Of a DNA stretch of 64,000 nucleotides, positions 33,998-41,354 are shown piece after piece. The DNA comes from Fimbriiglobus ruber (GTDB lineage Bacteria > Planctomycetota > Planctomycetia > Gemmatales > Gemmataceae), in assembly GCF_002197845.1 (NCBI RefSeq), contig NZ_NIDE01000010.1, forward strand, positions 172,063 to 236,062, read 5' to 3'. The position numbers and the translations under genes are program-made. The notes below the pieces were generated by a model. The model saw only the letters and a program-made list of their open reading frames with translations, was not told the DNA's origin and did not search any database. How positions within the stretch are numbered: the first letter of the stretch is position 1; every line of letters begins with the position of its first letter.

Positions 33998-34389
33998 CTG
34001 AGAAGAAGACGGTGCCAGGATATAACATAGTTAATGGGAAAAAGGGTTGCCAATCAATTCCCTTTACTGAAAGATTGATTTCAAAAATAATCAGATGCAA
34101 AGGAACTGGTTGTTGGATTTGGCAAGGAGCCTCTACCACCTTGGGATATGGGCAAATCTGGAAAAAAGGAAAGAATATCTTGGCACATAGAGCAGTATTT
34201 GAGATGTTCAAATATGCCGTGCCCAAGGGTTTCGAGTTAGATCATTTGTGTAGAAATAAATCATGCGTGAATCCGCAACACTTAGAAGTTGTCACTCATT
34301 CGGAGAATCTATTGAGGGCAATGCGGCATAAAAAGGCACGAGCAGCGATCGCCAAGGCCAGAGGTGAGAACGCGGAGCTGGCTGTATGA
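33994..34389 (+). CDS. HNH endonuclease, free-standing
   Basis: A 131-residue HNH nuclease: GCWIWQGASTTLGYGQI, LAHRAVFEMFKYAVPKGFEL, then DHLCRNKSCVNPQHLEVV, giving the His, Asp-His, Asn and His set of the beta-beta-alpha-metal fold. The gene is clearly more AT-rich than its neighbours, which suggests recent arrival. It is coupled by ATGA at both ends, so it entered without breaking the run of small genes. Confidence 0.85.
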   Translation: MTEKKTVPGYNIVNGKKGCQSIPFTERLISKIIRCKGTGCWIWQGASTTLGYGQIWKKGKNILAHRAVFEMFKYAVPKGFELDHLCRNKSCVNPQHLEVVTHSENLLRAMRHKKARAAIAKARGENAELAV

Positions 34390-34589
34390 TTTGCAACCCG
34401 TTTTCGAAGAAGCCACCAAACAAAGGCAAAAAGCACGGCGATTCGTTGCCTTGCCAGACATGCGGGAACCCGAACACTCGACTGGACACTGAGACACCGG
34501 ACGGCCAGGAGCTTCCGCCGGGCGAGTGGACATGGTGGAACAGGCACGAAGGTGGATTTTGGGAGTGCTCGGAGTGTTGGCTGAAATGA
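34386..34589 (+). CDS. Zinc-ribbon-like small protein, 67 aa
   Basis: Two CxxC-type pairs (LPCQTCGNP and FWECSECWLK) separated by an acidic, Pro-rich linker suggest a zinc ribbon. It overlaps the HNH gene and the next gene by ATGA. No family is recognised. Confidence 0.55.
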   Translation: MICNPFSKKPPNKGKKHGDSLPCQTCGNPNTRLDTETPDGQELPPGEWTWWNRHEGGFWECSECWLK

Positions 34590-34951
34590 CGCGGTTCTTC
34601 TATCGAGATCCCATCGCGGCTGCGTGGATGGCCCGGCAGTTTGGGATGCGGTTCCGGTCCTGGGAACAGGAGTTTGAGTTCAGGCCGGACGATCTTGAGT
34701 TCGCCGTTCAGCGGGCCATGCGGGATGAAAGGCTCAAGCAGCCACCGATTCGCGTTCACCCTGACAGCGTTGGACTGCTGGAACCGCGGGAAGGGGATCT
34801 GGTATTCACGGGTTTAAAATTCGAATACGAGCTGGTATGGCGTGATCACAAAGGGCTTCGCATTGACACCAGCCAAGGCACCAGATACCCGACCGGGTTG
34901 ATGGTCATCCAGCGGAATGGGAAGCCCTTCATATGGCCCGAGGCGGCGTGA
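34586..34951 (+). CDS. Hypothetical protein, 121 aa
   Basis: Starts MTRFFYRDPIAAAWMARQFG and continues with EFEFRPDDLEFAVQRAM, a helical first half, then a beta-rich second half (DLVFTGLKFEYELVWRDHKG). It is coupled to the zinc-ribbon gene through ATGA. No family is recognised. Confidence 0.6.
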   Translation: MTRFFYRDPIAAAWMARQFGMRFRSWEQEFEFRPDDLEFAVQRAMRDERLKQPPIRVHPDSVGLLEPREGDLVFTGLKFEYELVWRDHKGLRIDTSQGTRYPTGLMVIQRNGKPFIWPEAA

Positions 34952-34960
34952 CAGGGGCGC

Positions 34961-35179
34961 TCAGAACGACCGTTCCGGTTTCGCGGGCTTACCCGAGGCG
35001 GCTTTCCTGATCGCGCTTTTCTTCCTGGACTTCTTCCGGCTTCGCTCTTCGCACGGCTTCTCGTAATACTCGTGGGCTCGGATTTCTTTCTTCATTCCGC
35101 TTCGCTCGATCAGTTTTTTGAACCGACGGAGGGCCGCGCCGATGGGTTCTCGGTCGTGAACGCGCATTCGCAATCCCAT
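34961..35179 (-). CDS. rpsU: Ribosomal protein bS21
   Basis: A 72-residue protein with the full bS21 layout: MRVHDREPIGAALRRFKKLI, KKEIRAHEYYEKPCEERSRK and a basic tail. GGAGGATGAC precedes the ATG. It lies on the opposite strand to the accessory genes around it and next to a structured repeat copy. bS21 homologues are common in phages and mobile DNA, where they may bias host ribosomes; a chromosomal origin cannot be excluded. Confidence 0.9.
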   Translation of the reverse strand: MGLRMRVHDREPIGAALRRFKKLIERSGMKKEIRAHEYYEKPCEERSRKKSRKKSAIRKAASGKPAKPERSF

Positions 35180-35263
35180 GTCATCCTCCGGAAGGTCTGC
35201 GTAAGAGGGAGAGTATATGGGCCGCGGGAGGAGAATGCCACCAGGGGATTCGTCAGGAAGATC

Positions 35264-35346
35264 GGGGCGTTCCCCCTTCGGGGTCGCGTGCTCTCAGGCT
35301 TCACTTCGTTTCGGTCCTGCGGACTGCCCTTCTCGCCCGCTAACGC
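35264..35346 (+). repeat. Structured repeat family, copy E
   Basis: Closing arms GGGGCGTT and CTAACGC, a matched change from GCGTC/GACGC in other copies. First hairpin CCCCCTTCGGGG; second GTCCTGCGGAC. It lies 85 bases before the bS21 start. Confidence 0.8.
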
Positions 35347-35358
35347 GAGCTACTAAAA

Positions 35359-35550
35359 CTAGAAAGCGTCTCTGTCTGATCTTTTGGAAGTAAAGCGGCG
35401 AAAATGCCGAAGGACAAACATAATCAGGAAGATTCCGGCGATAGCCCAGTACATGATCGAATCCCGGCCTTCAGAGCTTACGGCCAAATAGGAGAAGGCG
35501 CCGATCAAGAATAGGTCCGCTACGACCAAAAATCTGTCCAGAATCGCCAT
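35359..35550 (-). CDS. Small membrane protein, 63 aa
   Basis: Two hydrophobic stretches (FLVVADLFLIGAFSYLAV and YWAIAGIFLIMFVL) separated by a short charged loop, ending in a basic tail (RHFRRFTSKRSDRD). No family is recognised. A longer frame starts at 35622 but overlaps the end of the next gene. It follows the MTEEEWLA copy 2 on the same strand. Confidence 0.55.
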   Translation of the reverse strand: MAILDRFLVVADLFLIGAFSYLAVSSEGRDSIMYWAIAGIFLIMFVLRHFRRFTSKRSDRDAF

Positions 35551-35590
35551 GACATGATGCTCCGCTGTGATACCCGATTCGCAAAACTTC

Positions 35591-36232
35591 TCATTCCTTA
35601 CCCAAAATGAGGTCGACCACAAAACAGCCGCGAACGTGGGGACCTGTTCCCCGGCAGTGATTCAGGATGTCCTCGCTGTCACACCCGCTGTCCTGGAGAG
35701 CGTCGGCAAGAATGGGCATGCGGTCGAAGGCACGGTCTTCGTAGATGCCCTTCGCGAGGGAAAGAACGGTGGGAGTGAGGTAGGAGGGGGAGAGGGTGAT
35801 GGGGCGGAAGGGGAAGATGTCGCGGATGAGTGAGGATTGCGCTTGTCGTTCCGCGGCCGAGCCGATTACAGAGACAGTAGCCACTTCTTGCAAGATGTCA
35901 CTGAGTAAGTCAATTGAGAGATCTGGACTCGACGCACATGACATTGCATACGCCACAACGCCATTCATTTCACTGTCCCCCCAACTAGCCTCCTCAAATG
36001 CCTCTTGTGCTTTCCCCGAACACTTATCAAGGTCGCTGTAGGAGATGTCTCCGTCTGCGTATCGTTCTGACGATTCCACTGCTCGCCGACAGCGGATGTC
36101 TGTGATTAGATTCCACACTTTTCGGCACGCCGCACAGCCAAGTAGTCTTTCCTGCCGGTCACGCCCTCGGAATCGAAAATACTCCAGCATTGGCATCGGA
36201 TCAGTCCCCGCCAGCCATTCCTCTTCCGTCAT
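35591..36232 (-). CDS. MTEEEWLA-family protein, copy 2
   Basis: A 213-residue paralogue of the 8137-8769 protein: MTEEEWLAGTDPMPMLEYF at the start, then CAACRKVWNLITDIRCRRAV, and MPILADALQDSGCDSEDIL, then NHCRGTGPHVRGCFVVDLIL at the end. The N- and C-termini are far better conserved than the middle. Its start overlaps the stop of the Cys-rich gene upstream (ATGA), so the two are co-expressed. The function of the family is unknown. Confidence 0.8.
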   Translation of the reverse strand: MTEEEWLAGTDPMPMLEYFRFRGRDRQERLLGCAACRKVWNLITDIRCRRAVESSERYADGDISYSDLDKCSGKAQEAFEEASWGDSEMNGVVAYAMSCASSPDLSIDLLSDILQEVATVSVIGSAAERQAQSSLIRDIFPFRPITLSPSYLTPTVLSLAKGIYEDRAFDRMPILADALQDSGCDSEDILNHCRGTGPHVRGCFVVDLILGKE

Positions 36233-36471
36233 CGGTTGCCCTCCCCGACTCCATCCTCGTTGTCAACTTCTTCATACCAATCCGTATAATTGCAGTCTTT
36301 CTCGTGATCGCACATGTCGCATCGTCCGCATTGATGGCAAACACTTTCGACTCGTAAATCGCATGCCTTACATTCGGGGCACTTGCAGCAGCCTGGGCAG
36401 TAGCCGCAGTTGTCACAAATGTCGGTATCATTTGAGCCGCACTTGGAACAGGCTTGTCCTTCCTCCGTCAT
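36229..36471 (-). CDS. Very cysteine-rich small protein, 80 aa
   Basis: Fifteen of 80 residues are Cys, arranged as CxxC and CC pairs (ACSKCGSNDTDICDNC, then CPGCCKCPECKAC, CHQCGRCDMC), which could hold three or four zinc ions. The tail is acidic (DWYEEVDNEDGVGEG). GGGGAGG precedes the ATG at 36471. It overlaps the MTEEEWLA copy 2 gene by ATGA. No family is recognised; a zinc adaptor or metallothionein-like role is possible. Confidence 0.65.
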   Translation of the reverse strand: MTEEGQACSKCGSNDTDICDNCGYCPGCCKCPECKACDLRVESVCHQCGRCDMCDHEKDCNYTDWYEEVDNEDGVGEGNR

Positions 36472-36647
36472 CAGTGCCCCTCCCCGGGGGATTCTACTGG
36501 GTTTTCGTCGGGTTGGGCACCGCTTCCGGGGCGCTCTCGGTCCTGCTTCCCTCCGGACGTAGGAAGTCCTCGACAAGGGTCTACTACCCTTCTATCCTCC
36601 GTCCCACGCATGGGCAATGAAGCCCCGGTATAAATGATGAGCTTGGT

Positions 36648-37202
36648 ATGAACGACAGCAAAGGCCCGATAGAAATCCTCTGTAAGGAGATTGGCTTCCG
36701 GTTCGACAAGCGTCTGGAAACGGTGGAGATGCTGGTGGCATTCGTGAGCGTCTTGGTGAGCCAGGTCGCCCAGATGCGGCACATTAGGGAGCAGATTGCA
36801 GGGGTTTTGGTTGACGGGGGGCCATCGGCAGATAGCGGAAGGGTTTTGAAGCGCGTCGAGCACATGCTCACTACGACCAAACCGGCGTTGCTGATAAGGC
36901 GAGCAGAAAGCATCCATCGTCTTATACATCAGGTTGCTCCGGACGATGCCTACCCGTGCGACCACTTGATCGACATGCTTTCATCTTGCGTGTCCGCGAT
37001 CAGGTTCGGGCTCGAAAAGCCCTGTCATTCTCGGCACGCAGCGGAAGCGGCCTCGCATATCTGGAAGCATGTTTACGGCATACGGCAGTTCGATAGCTTC
37101 ACGTCTGGCTGGGAAAAAGAATGGGCTAGGGCGCAATTTCATGACGCGATGATAAGCCAACTTCAACCGTTGAGGGAACTGAAGCCCTCGAACCCCGCAT
37201 GA
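36648..37202 (+). CDS. Hypothetical helical protein, 184 aa
   Basis: An almost entirely helical protein (ETVEMLVAFVSVLVSQVAQM, SRHAAEAASHIWKHVYG, QFHDAMISQLQPLRE). No signal peptide is seen and the first hydrophobic helix is too weak for a clear membrane segment. No family is recognised. The stop overlaps the start of the mini HTH gene (ATGA). Confidence 0.6.
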   Translation: MNDSKGPIEILCKEIGFRFDKRLETVEMLVAFVSVLVSQVAQMRHIREQIAGVLVDGGPSADSGRVLKRVEHMLTTTKPALLIRRAESIHRLIHQVAPDDAYPCDHLIDMLSSCVSAIRFGLEKPCHSRHAAEAASHIWKHVYGIRQFDSFTSGWEKEWARAQFHDAMISQLQPLRELKPSNPA

Positions 37203-37372
37203 CCCCCGAGGAACTCCGCACTGCCGGTGAAACTCTGTTCGGCCAGAAGTGGCAAACTGCCCTCGCGAGAGTTCTACCCGTGAACCCAAGAACAGTTCGC
37301 AGGTGGCTCTCGGGGGACAGAAAGATCCACCCAGCGATAGCGGAGAGGATTAAGTCATTGGGTCGGAAGTGA
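37199..37372 (+). CDS. Mini HTH protein, 57 aa
   Basis: Starts MTPEELRTAGETLFGQKWQT; then LARVLPVNPRTVRRWLSGDR and a final helix IHPAIAERIKSLG. This is a compact helix-turn-helix like phage Cro-type or YdaS-type proteins, and it shares the RT(I/V)RRW.SG core with the 10736 protein. It overlaps the upstream stop. A structured repeat copy starts two bases after its stop codon. Confidence 0.6.
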   Translation: MTPEELRTAGETLFGQKWQTALARVLPVNPRTVRRWLSGDRKIHPAIAERIKSLGRK

Positions 37373-37374
37373 GT

Positions 37375-37458
37375 TTTGGGCGTTACCCCTGCGGGGCCGG
37401 GCTCTGCGCCGCTCACTGCGTTCGGTCCTTCGGACCAAGCGGCTGCGATCCCTAACGC
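37375..37458 (+). repeat. Structured repeat family, copy F
   Basis: Closing arms GGGCGTT and CTAACGC; first hairpin CCCCTGCGGGG; second GGTCCTTCGGACC. It directly follows the mini HTH gene. Confidence 0.8.
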
Positions 37459-37479
37459 AAGTGCCACTCGCTCGCCTTC

Positions 37480-37593
37480 CAGTCAAGCCCCTCGCTGCGC
37501 TCGCCGCCTCCGGCGGTGAAGGGCTGTGACTGAGGCTCCCTGCGCGGCTGTTTGCAACCATCCGGTTGCGTGGCGGCGAGCGGGGCAAGCCCC
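37480..37593 (+). other. Chain of three hairpins in a leader
   Basis: CAGTCAAGCCC (37480) pairs with GGGCTGTGACTG (37521-37532). GCAACC/GGTTGC (37554-37569) and GGGGC/GCCCC (37582-37593) follow. The gap 37459-37631 holds no gene, and these hairpins would lie in the leader of the next gene. Confidence 0.5.
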
Positions 37594-37631
37594 ACTCTCA
37601 CCACGGCAACCACAACACAGAAAGGATTCTT

Positions 37632-38000
37632 ATGGGCGACAGAGCTTTAGTGATTTTCCACGACGAGGGAACCGTCTCGCCGACCGTCTACCTGCACTGG
37701 TCGGGCAGACACGTCCCGGAACTGTTAGACGAACTAAAGGGCAGGATGCTTGGCCGGTATGGGGATGTCGATTACGCCACCGCCCGTTTCGTCGGCATTT
37801 GCCACGGTTATATCGAAGGCAACTTAAGCCTGGGGGTCTTCCGTAACAAGTTCGAGGTTTCAGACCTCCGCGACAGGGCACTCATGACCGAGGCCAGCCA
37901 CGGCGATGCTGGGGTGGTGATCGTCGACGTCAAGGACTTCGCCTGGAAGGCCTATGGCGGATACCTGGAAACCGACCCAACGGCACAGTTAGCTGTCTGA
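37632..38000 (+). CDS. Conserved plasmid-type hypothetical protein, 122 aa
   Basis: Starts MGDRALVIFHDEGTVSPTVY, followed by LHWSGRHVPELL, then DYATARFVGICHGYIEGNLS and SHGDAGVVIVDVKDF. I recognise this layout from uncharacterised proteins of conjugative plasmids and integrative elements. AAAGGA precedes the ATG. The function is unknown. Together with the 31210 gene it supports a plasmid-like origin for the 31-38 kb block. Confidence 0.7.
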   Translation: MGDRALVIFHDEGTVSPTVYLHWSGRHVPELLDELKGRMLGRYGDVDYATARFVGICHGYIEGNLSLGVFRNKFEVSDLRDRALMTEASHGDAGVVIVDVKDFAWKAYGGYLETDPTAQLAV

Positions 38001-38057
38001 CACACACGGGACCGGGCTAAAGCTCGATCCCACCCAACCAAGGAAGGATACGCCGAC

Positions 38058-38609
38058 ATGACCACGCAACAGACCAAGCAAGAATACACCTACCGCCGCA
38101 GCACTGACGGCTGCGACGAAACATTTGATGTCCGGCGTCCCGATGGCGAACTTCTCACAAGCGTCCACTTCTGGGACGACCTGGAATATGCCGAGGAGAA
38201 GGCCAAACTAATCGTCCACCGGATGAACTGCCATGAACGGTTGGTCGAGGCCCTGAACTATCTTCTGGAGCAGACTGTCGACCAGGACCTGAAGCACGGC
38301 ATCACGTTGAGCGAGGGCGAAGAGGATGCAAGGACCAAGGCGTTGGCTGTCATCGCAGAAGCAGCGGGCTCTCGTATTCTCCCGCCCGACCCCGAGGGCA
38401 TGAACGACAAGCGGTCTGCTTGGGCCGGAGCTGCTATCGCGGCATTCCAGGAAACCACTGGCACGGATGACGAGGATGCTTTGAGCGATCTGCTCGGCGA
38501 TCTGAGGCATTGGGCCGACCGCAACAACTACGACTTCGAAGCGGCGAGCTTACGAGCCCGATGCAACTATGAGGCGGAAACCGGTGGAGTGGCCAAGGTT
38601 ACCGAGTAA
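38058..38609 (+). CDS. Hypothetical accessory protein, 183 aa
   Basis: The N-terminus (YTYRRSTDGCDETFDVRRPD) and middle (ERLVEALNYLLEQTVDQDL) are followed by LLGDLRHWADRNNYDFEAAS, a short C-terminal segment I associate with plasmid and phage accessory proteins. AAGGAAGG precedes the start. A rho-independent terminator follows 33 bases after the stop, so it ends this transcription unit. Confidence 0.6.
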   Translation: MTTQQTKQEYTYRRSTDGCDETFDVRRPDGELLTSVHFWDDLEYAEEKAKLIVHRMNCHERLVEALNYLLEQTVDQDLKHGITLSEGEEDARTKALAVIAEAAGSRILPPDPEGMNDKRSAWAGAAIAAFQETTGTDDEDALSDLLGDLRHWADRNNYDFEAASLRARCNYEAETGGVAKVTE

Positions 38610-38641
38610 ACCGCCGGGCCACTGTTCCAGACCCCGCCGGT

Positions 38642-38661
38642 AACCCCGAGCGGGGTTTTCT
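38642..38661 (+). terminator. Rho-independent terminator
   Basis: AACCCCG and CGGGGTT pair and are followed by TTTTCTT. It closes the unit ending at 38609. Confidence 0.8.
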
Positions 38662-38754
38662 TATGTCCGGCATGCCAGCGAAGTCGATTCTCCGAGACTC
38701 AAGCCCCGTTACCCCTCTTGCCGATATTACCAGGACCCAGGAGGAGCCGACCGA

Positions 38755-38952
38755 ATGACACCGTTTGCTCGCGTTGATCGGTGTTGCCCGAAGTGCCAGA
38801 GCAAGGATTACTCGTTCCGAGCCAGGAAGACTATCGAGGAAGGGAGCGAGAAGTTCGCGGTGACGAAGTACCGGTGTAGGGCTTGCTCGAACGAATGGCG
38901 GGAGCGAATCCCAGCACCGCCGGAGCTGCCTAAAGTGGAAGAGGCGGCGTGA
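38755..38952 (+). CDS. Zinc-ribbon protein, 65 aa
   Basis: RCCPKCQSKDYSFRARKTIE and VTKYRCRACSNEWRERIP give two CxxC knuckles around a beta hairpin, the layout of a TFIIS-like or Mu Com-like zinc ribbon. An acidic/Pro tail follows. AGGAGG precedes the ATG. It converges on the next gene with a 2-base gap. Role unknown, possibly a phage regulator. Confidence 0.6.
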   Translation: MTPFARVDRCCPKCQSKDYSFRARKTIEEGSEKFAVTKYRCRACSNEWRERIPAPPELPKVEEAA

Positions 38953-38954
38953 GG

Positions 38955-39413
38955 CTACGCGACTCGCATCTCCGCCAGGGACGCATGGGCATCTCCTCCG
39001 GAGATGTATGGTGTGACGACGAGTTCTAACTCGATGACCCCGGGCAGGTCCACCCGGTAGTCCTCCAATTCCTCGGTCGATCCGCTGAAGTTCCACTGCT
39101 GCCGAACAATTTCCCGAGGTTCTGACGAGGTATTCACCCATCGGAGGACGAATTCTTGCGTCCGGGTGTGGGCATCTGCCACGAACCGCAGGCGGATACG
39201 ACGAATAAGTTGGGGACCATCGAACACCAGGCGGATGGTTTGTGGCCCGGGGCGGGAGGCACGCCAGCCTGTACCCGGGAGGAGTGCGGCTTCGATCGGG
39301 TGTTCCGGTTCCTCCGAACTGACCTCGACCCTCGCCACATTCTCCGGGTTCATCCACACATCGGCCGGGGCGGGTTGGTCAGTACCACTTGCTGCGATAA
39401 TCCTCTTCCGCAT
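38955..39413 (-). CDS. Discoidin/carbohydrate-binding-like protein, 152 aa
   Basis: Starts MRKRIIAASGTDQPAPADVW and has VARVEVSSEEPEHPIEAALL, GWRASRPGPQTIRLVFDGPQ, RRIRLRFVADAHTRTQEFVL and a final DLPGVIELELVVTP. The pattern fits an F5/8-type beta sandwich found in small uncharacterised bacterial proteins. GGAGAGTGCC precedes the ATG at 39413; a longer frame to 39554 lacks support. No signal peptide is seen, so it is probably cytoplasmic. Confidence 0.65.
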   Translation of the reverse strand: MRKRIIAASGTDQPAPADVWMNPENVARVEVSSEEPEHPIEAALLPGTGWRASRPGPQTIRLVFDGPQLIRRIRLRFVADAHTRTQEFVLRWVNTSSEPREIVRQQWNFSGSTEELEDYRVDLPGVIELELVVTPYISGGDAHASLAEMRVA

Positions 39414-39740
39414 GGCACTCTCCGGGAACAGTGAAACGTGCCCGGGCGACTTCCCCATCATACCCGTCCAGGGCATGTGCAGGGGGTAGCCGGCTCCCAT
39501 TCTGTGAGTCCAACGCGGCTCATGGGCGATGGCAATCGGGGGGAGGGGCAGCATACAGTCCTGGGGCGTTAAATCGGGGCCTGACGATAGGGCGAAAAGT
39601 CGGGTTTCGGGGCACGAAAACCGGGTTAAGACAGAGAGGGCAGAAGAAAGATTCTTTGCCTACAGGCTTCTCCCCGATGTTTCGCATCCGGATTTTGGTC
39701 ATACGGAGATTCGGGCTAATTTCCCCGGGAAATCAGCGTC
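39414..39740. other. Intergenic region, no convincing gene
   Basis: One 60-codon minus-strand frame (39520-39702, with a CPLC pair) has no ribosome site. G-rich runs and short repeats of CGGG occur near 39590. Nothing else is recognised. Confidence 0.35.
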
Positions 39741-40358
39741 TTACTGGCAGAGCCACGACAAGCCCTTGACCACGTGCCGAATGGTCTCATCATCGACTCC
39801 GTAGATGCTGGAAATGGCTCCGATTGTCATGCCCCGGCAGTACAAGACACGGATATTGGTTGCCGTCGGCCAAGTCAGCTTTCGTTCAATTTTAGCGGCG
39901 CGCCCCTTTGCCCACATGTCACGGGCGTTGTCCTGGTTCGTTCCGATAAACAAGTGCTCCGGATTCACGCAGCGCCGGTTGTCGCAACGATGGCAGACTT
40001 GCAGGCCGGCGGGAATTGGCCCGACGAGTCGCTCGTAAGCGAAGCGGTGAGCCCTCACCTTGGTGCGCTTTCCGATGGCAAGGATGCCGTATCCCTTCGG
40101 GTGTCGGTAGCAGGCCCATTCCCAGCATCCCGTCTCGGGATTCACCGCGTACTTCTGATGGAACCGTTCGAGTGGATCGCCAAACTGGAGAATGCCCTCA
40201 GTGTTCCCATGTCGAAGCATTCGGACGTAATGCTTCCCGCACATGCCCTTGCTTTGGGCCATTTGCTCGCAGCCCTCGACGATGCATGAAGTCGGTGGGC
40301 GCGCTTTCCGTCCGCACTTGCGCTTCTCGGTAACTGTGTCTATTGTGCCTTCAGCCAT
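39741..40358 (-). CDS. HNH homing endonuclease with C-terminal HTH
   Basis: A 205-residue protein. An N-terminal Cys/His segment (SCIVEGCEQMAQSKGMCGKH) is followed by the HNH core (GCWEWACYRHPKGYG, HRFAYERLVGPIPAGLQVCH, then RCDNRRCVNPEHLFIGT) and a C-terminal helix-turn-helix (IRVLYCRGMTIGAISSIYG) that should contact the target. This architecture is typical of free-standing phage homing endonucleases. It lies at the left edge of the leftward early prophage genes. Confidence 0.85.
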   Translation of the reverse strand: MAEGTIDTVTEKRKCGRKARPPTSCIVEGCEQMAQSKGMCGKHYVRMLRHGNTEGILQFGDPLERFHQKYAVNPETGCWEWACYRHPKGYGILAIGKRTKVRAHRFAYERLVGPIPAGLQVCHRCDNRRCVNPEHLFIGTNQDNARDMWAKGRAAKIERKLTWPTATNIRVLYCRGMTIGAISSIYGVDDETIRHVVKGLSWLCQ

Positions 40359-40462
40359 AGCGACTCCATTCGCTTTTCGGTTAGGAACCCTGCAACGCGC
40401 TCGTACCGCTTGCGGGGTTTCGTCTATCTGTGGCAGAGGCTCAGCAAAATGTCAACGACTCG

Positions 40463-40621
40463 TCAGTCTTTCCGCTTTCCGGTTCTAGCCCGCGGCTTGA
40501 CGGATGGACCACCTTCCGCGCCCTCGGCGTAAGCCGGCGGGCATTTCCTGACGGGATGACCGAGATAGCTTTCGGCTTCCTGAGGCTTCAATTCGAGTTC
40601 TTCGTCACCGTCGTCCGGCAT
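40463..40621 (-). CDS. Small hypothetical protein, 52 aa
   Basis: Reads MPDDGDEELELKPQEAESYL and ends in a basic tail (RARTGKRKD): an acidic first half, a basic second half. Its ATG lies inside the last codons of the upstream gene. No family is recognised; support is the overlap pattern of the early region. Confidence 0.4.
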   Translation of the reverse strand: MPDDGDEELELKPQEAESYLGHPVRKCPPAYAEGAEGGPSVKPRARTGKRKD

Positions 40622-40799
40622 TCGCGAGCATCCCAATCATGTCCAACGTGCTCATCAGGTCACGGTACTTGGCCGCCTGCTCGGCGTGCTTTTCCCGCTC
40701 GTCACGTGGCGCCTGGCGAAACTTCCGCATCTGGTCCTCGTGCATGAGCCGGAGGATTTGTTTGCTGCCGAGGTGAACGCTGTGAACGTTTGAGAACAT
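40605..40799 (-). CDS. Small hypothetical protein, 64 aa
   Basis: Starts MFSNVHSVHLGSKQILRLMH and is basic and helical (QAPRDEREKHAEQAAKYRDL). No family is recognised. It overlaps the next small gene by 17 bases in another frame. Confidence 0.5.
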   Translation of the reverse strand: MFSNVHSVHLGSKQILRLMHEDQMRKFRQAPRDEREKHAEQAAKYRDLMSTLDMIGMLANAGRR

Positions 40800-40879
40800 C
40801 CAGGGGCCGTTGTGAGTTCAGAGTGATGAGACGTGTATCACAAGATGGGGAGGTATGCCAGCGGTTACGAGATGATCCT

Positions 40880-41047
40880 TTACGCACCCGATTTCGCGCC
40901 GCCGGGCGAAGATCGGTGGCCATGAAGGCGGCGCGGGTGGGGAATCATTTCTTGCGGTCCTGGGGGCTGGCGACTAACCGCGATCATCCCGTAATGACAG
41001 GGCTCCGCGGAAACGTGGACCAGGGCGCGGTACGTGCTGTACGTCAT
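40880..41047 (-). CDS. Small hypothetical protein, 55 aa
   Basis: Starts [20 protein letters not shown] and ends in a Pro/Arg/Gly-rich tail. The ATG overlaps the stop of the GapR-like gene (ATGA at 41044-41047). No family is recognised; the tail may be low-quality coding sequence. Confidence 0.4.
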   Translation of the reverse strand: MTYSTYRALVHVSAEPCHYGMIAVSRQPPGPQEMIPHPRRLHGHRSSPGGAKSGA

Positions 41048-41325
41048 GCCGCCTCCTCGTCGTCTTCCAGTTCAGGGGCCATACCAAGAGCGCGGAGGTA
41101 GGTATCGAGAATCGATTCCTGCTCGTCGCGTTCGCTGGCGTCCAGCTTCCGGAGCTTAATGATCTGGCGGATCGCCTTCGAATCGAAACCGTGACCCTTA
41201 CTTTCCGCGTAAACGTCACGGATGTCCGCAGCGATGGCTTCCTTATCCTCAGTCAATTTTTCGATACGCTCGATCACACTCCTAAGTTGGTCGGCTGACT
41301 GACTGGTATCGATCATGGTCTTCAT
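41044..41325 (-). CDS. GapR-like (DUF2312) DNA-binding protein
   Basis: A 93-residue protein that fits DUF2312: [20 protein letters not shown], then [20 protein letters not shown] and [20 protein letters not shown]. GapR binds overtwisted DNA ahead of replication forks in alphaproteobacteria; phage copies of the domain are common. It lies directly downstream of ssb, which fits a role in prophage DNA replication or recombination. Confidence 0.9.
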   Translation of the reverse strand: MKTMIDTSQSADQLRSVIERIEKLTEDKEAIAADIRDVYAESKGHGFDSKAIRQIIKLRKLDASERDEQESILDTYLRALGMAPELEDDEEAA

Positions 41326-41354
41326 GGGTAAGTCCTTTGAGTTAAGTTGTTGAT

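Noticed and set aside
39520..39702. 60-codon minus-strand frame with a CPLC pair
   Set aside because: Has neither a ribosome site nor coupling to a neighbour; possible but not supported.
40702..40923. 73-codon minus-strand frame
   Set aside because: Conflicts with the better supported 40605-40799 gene and has no ribosome site.
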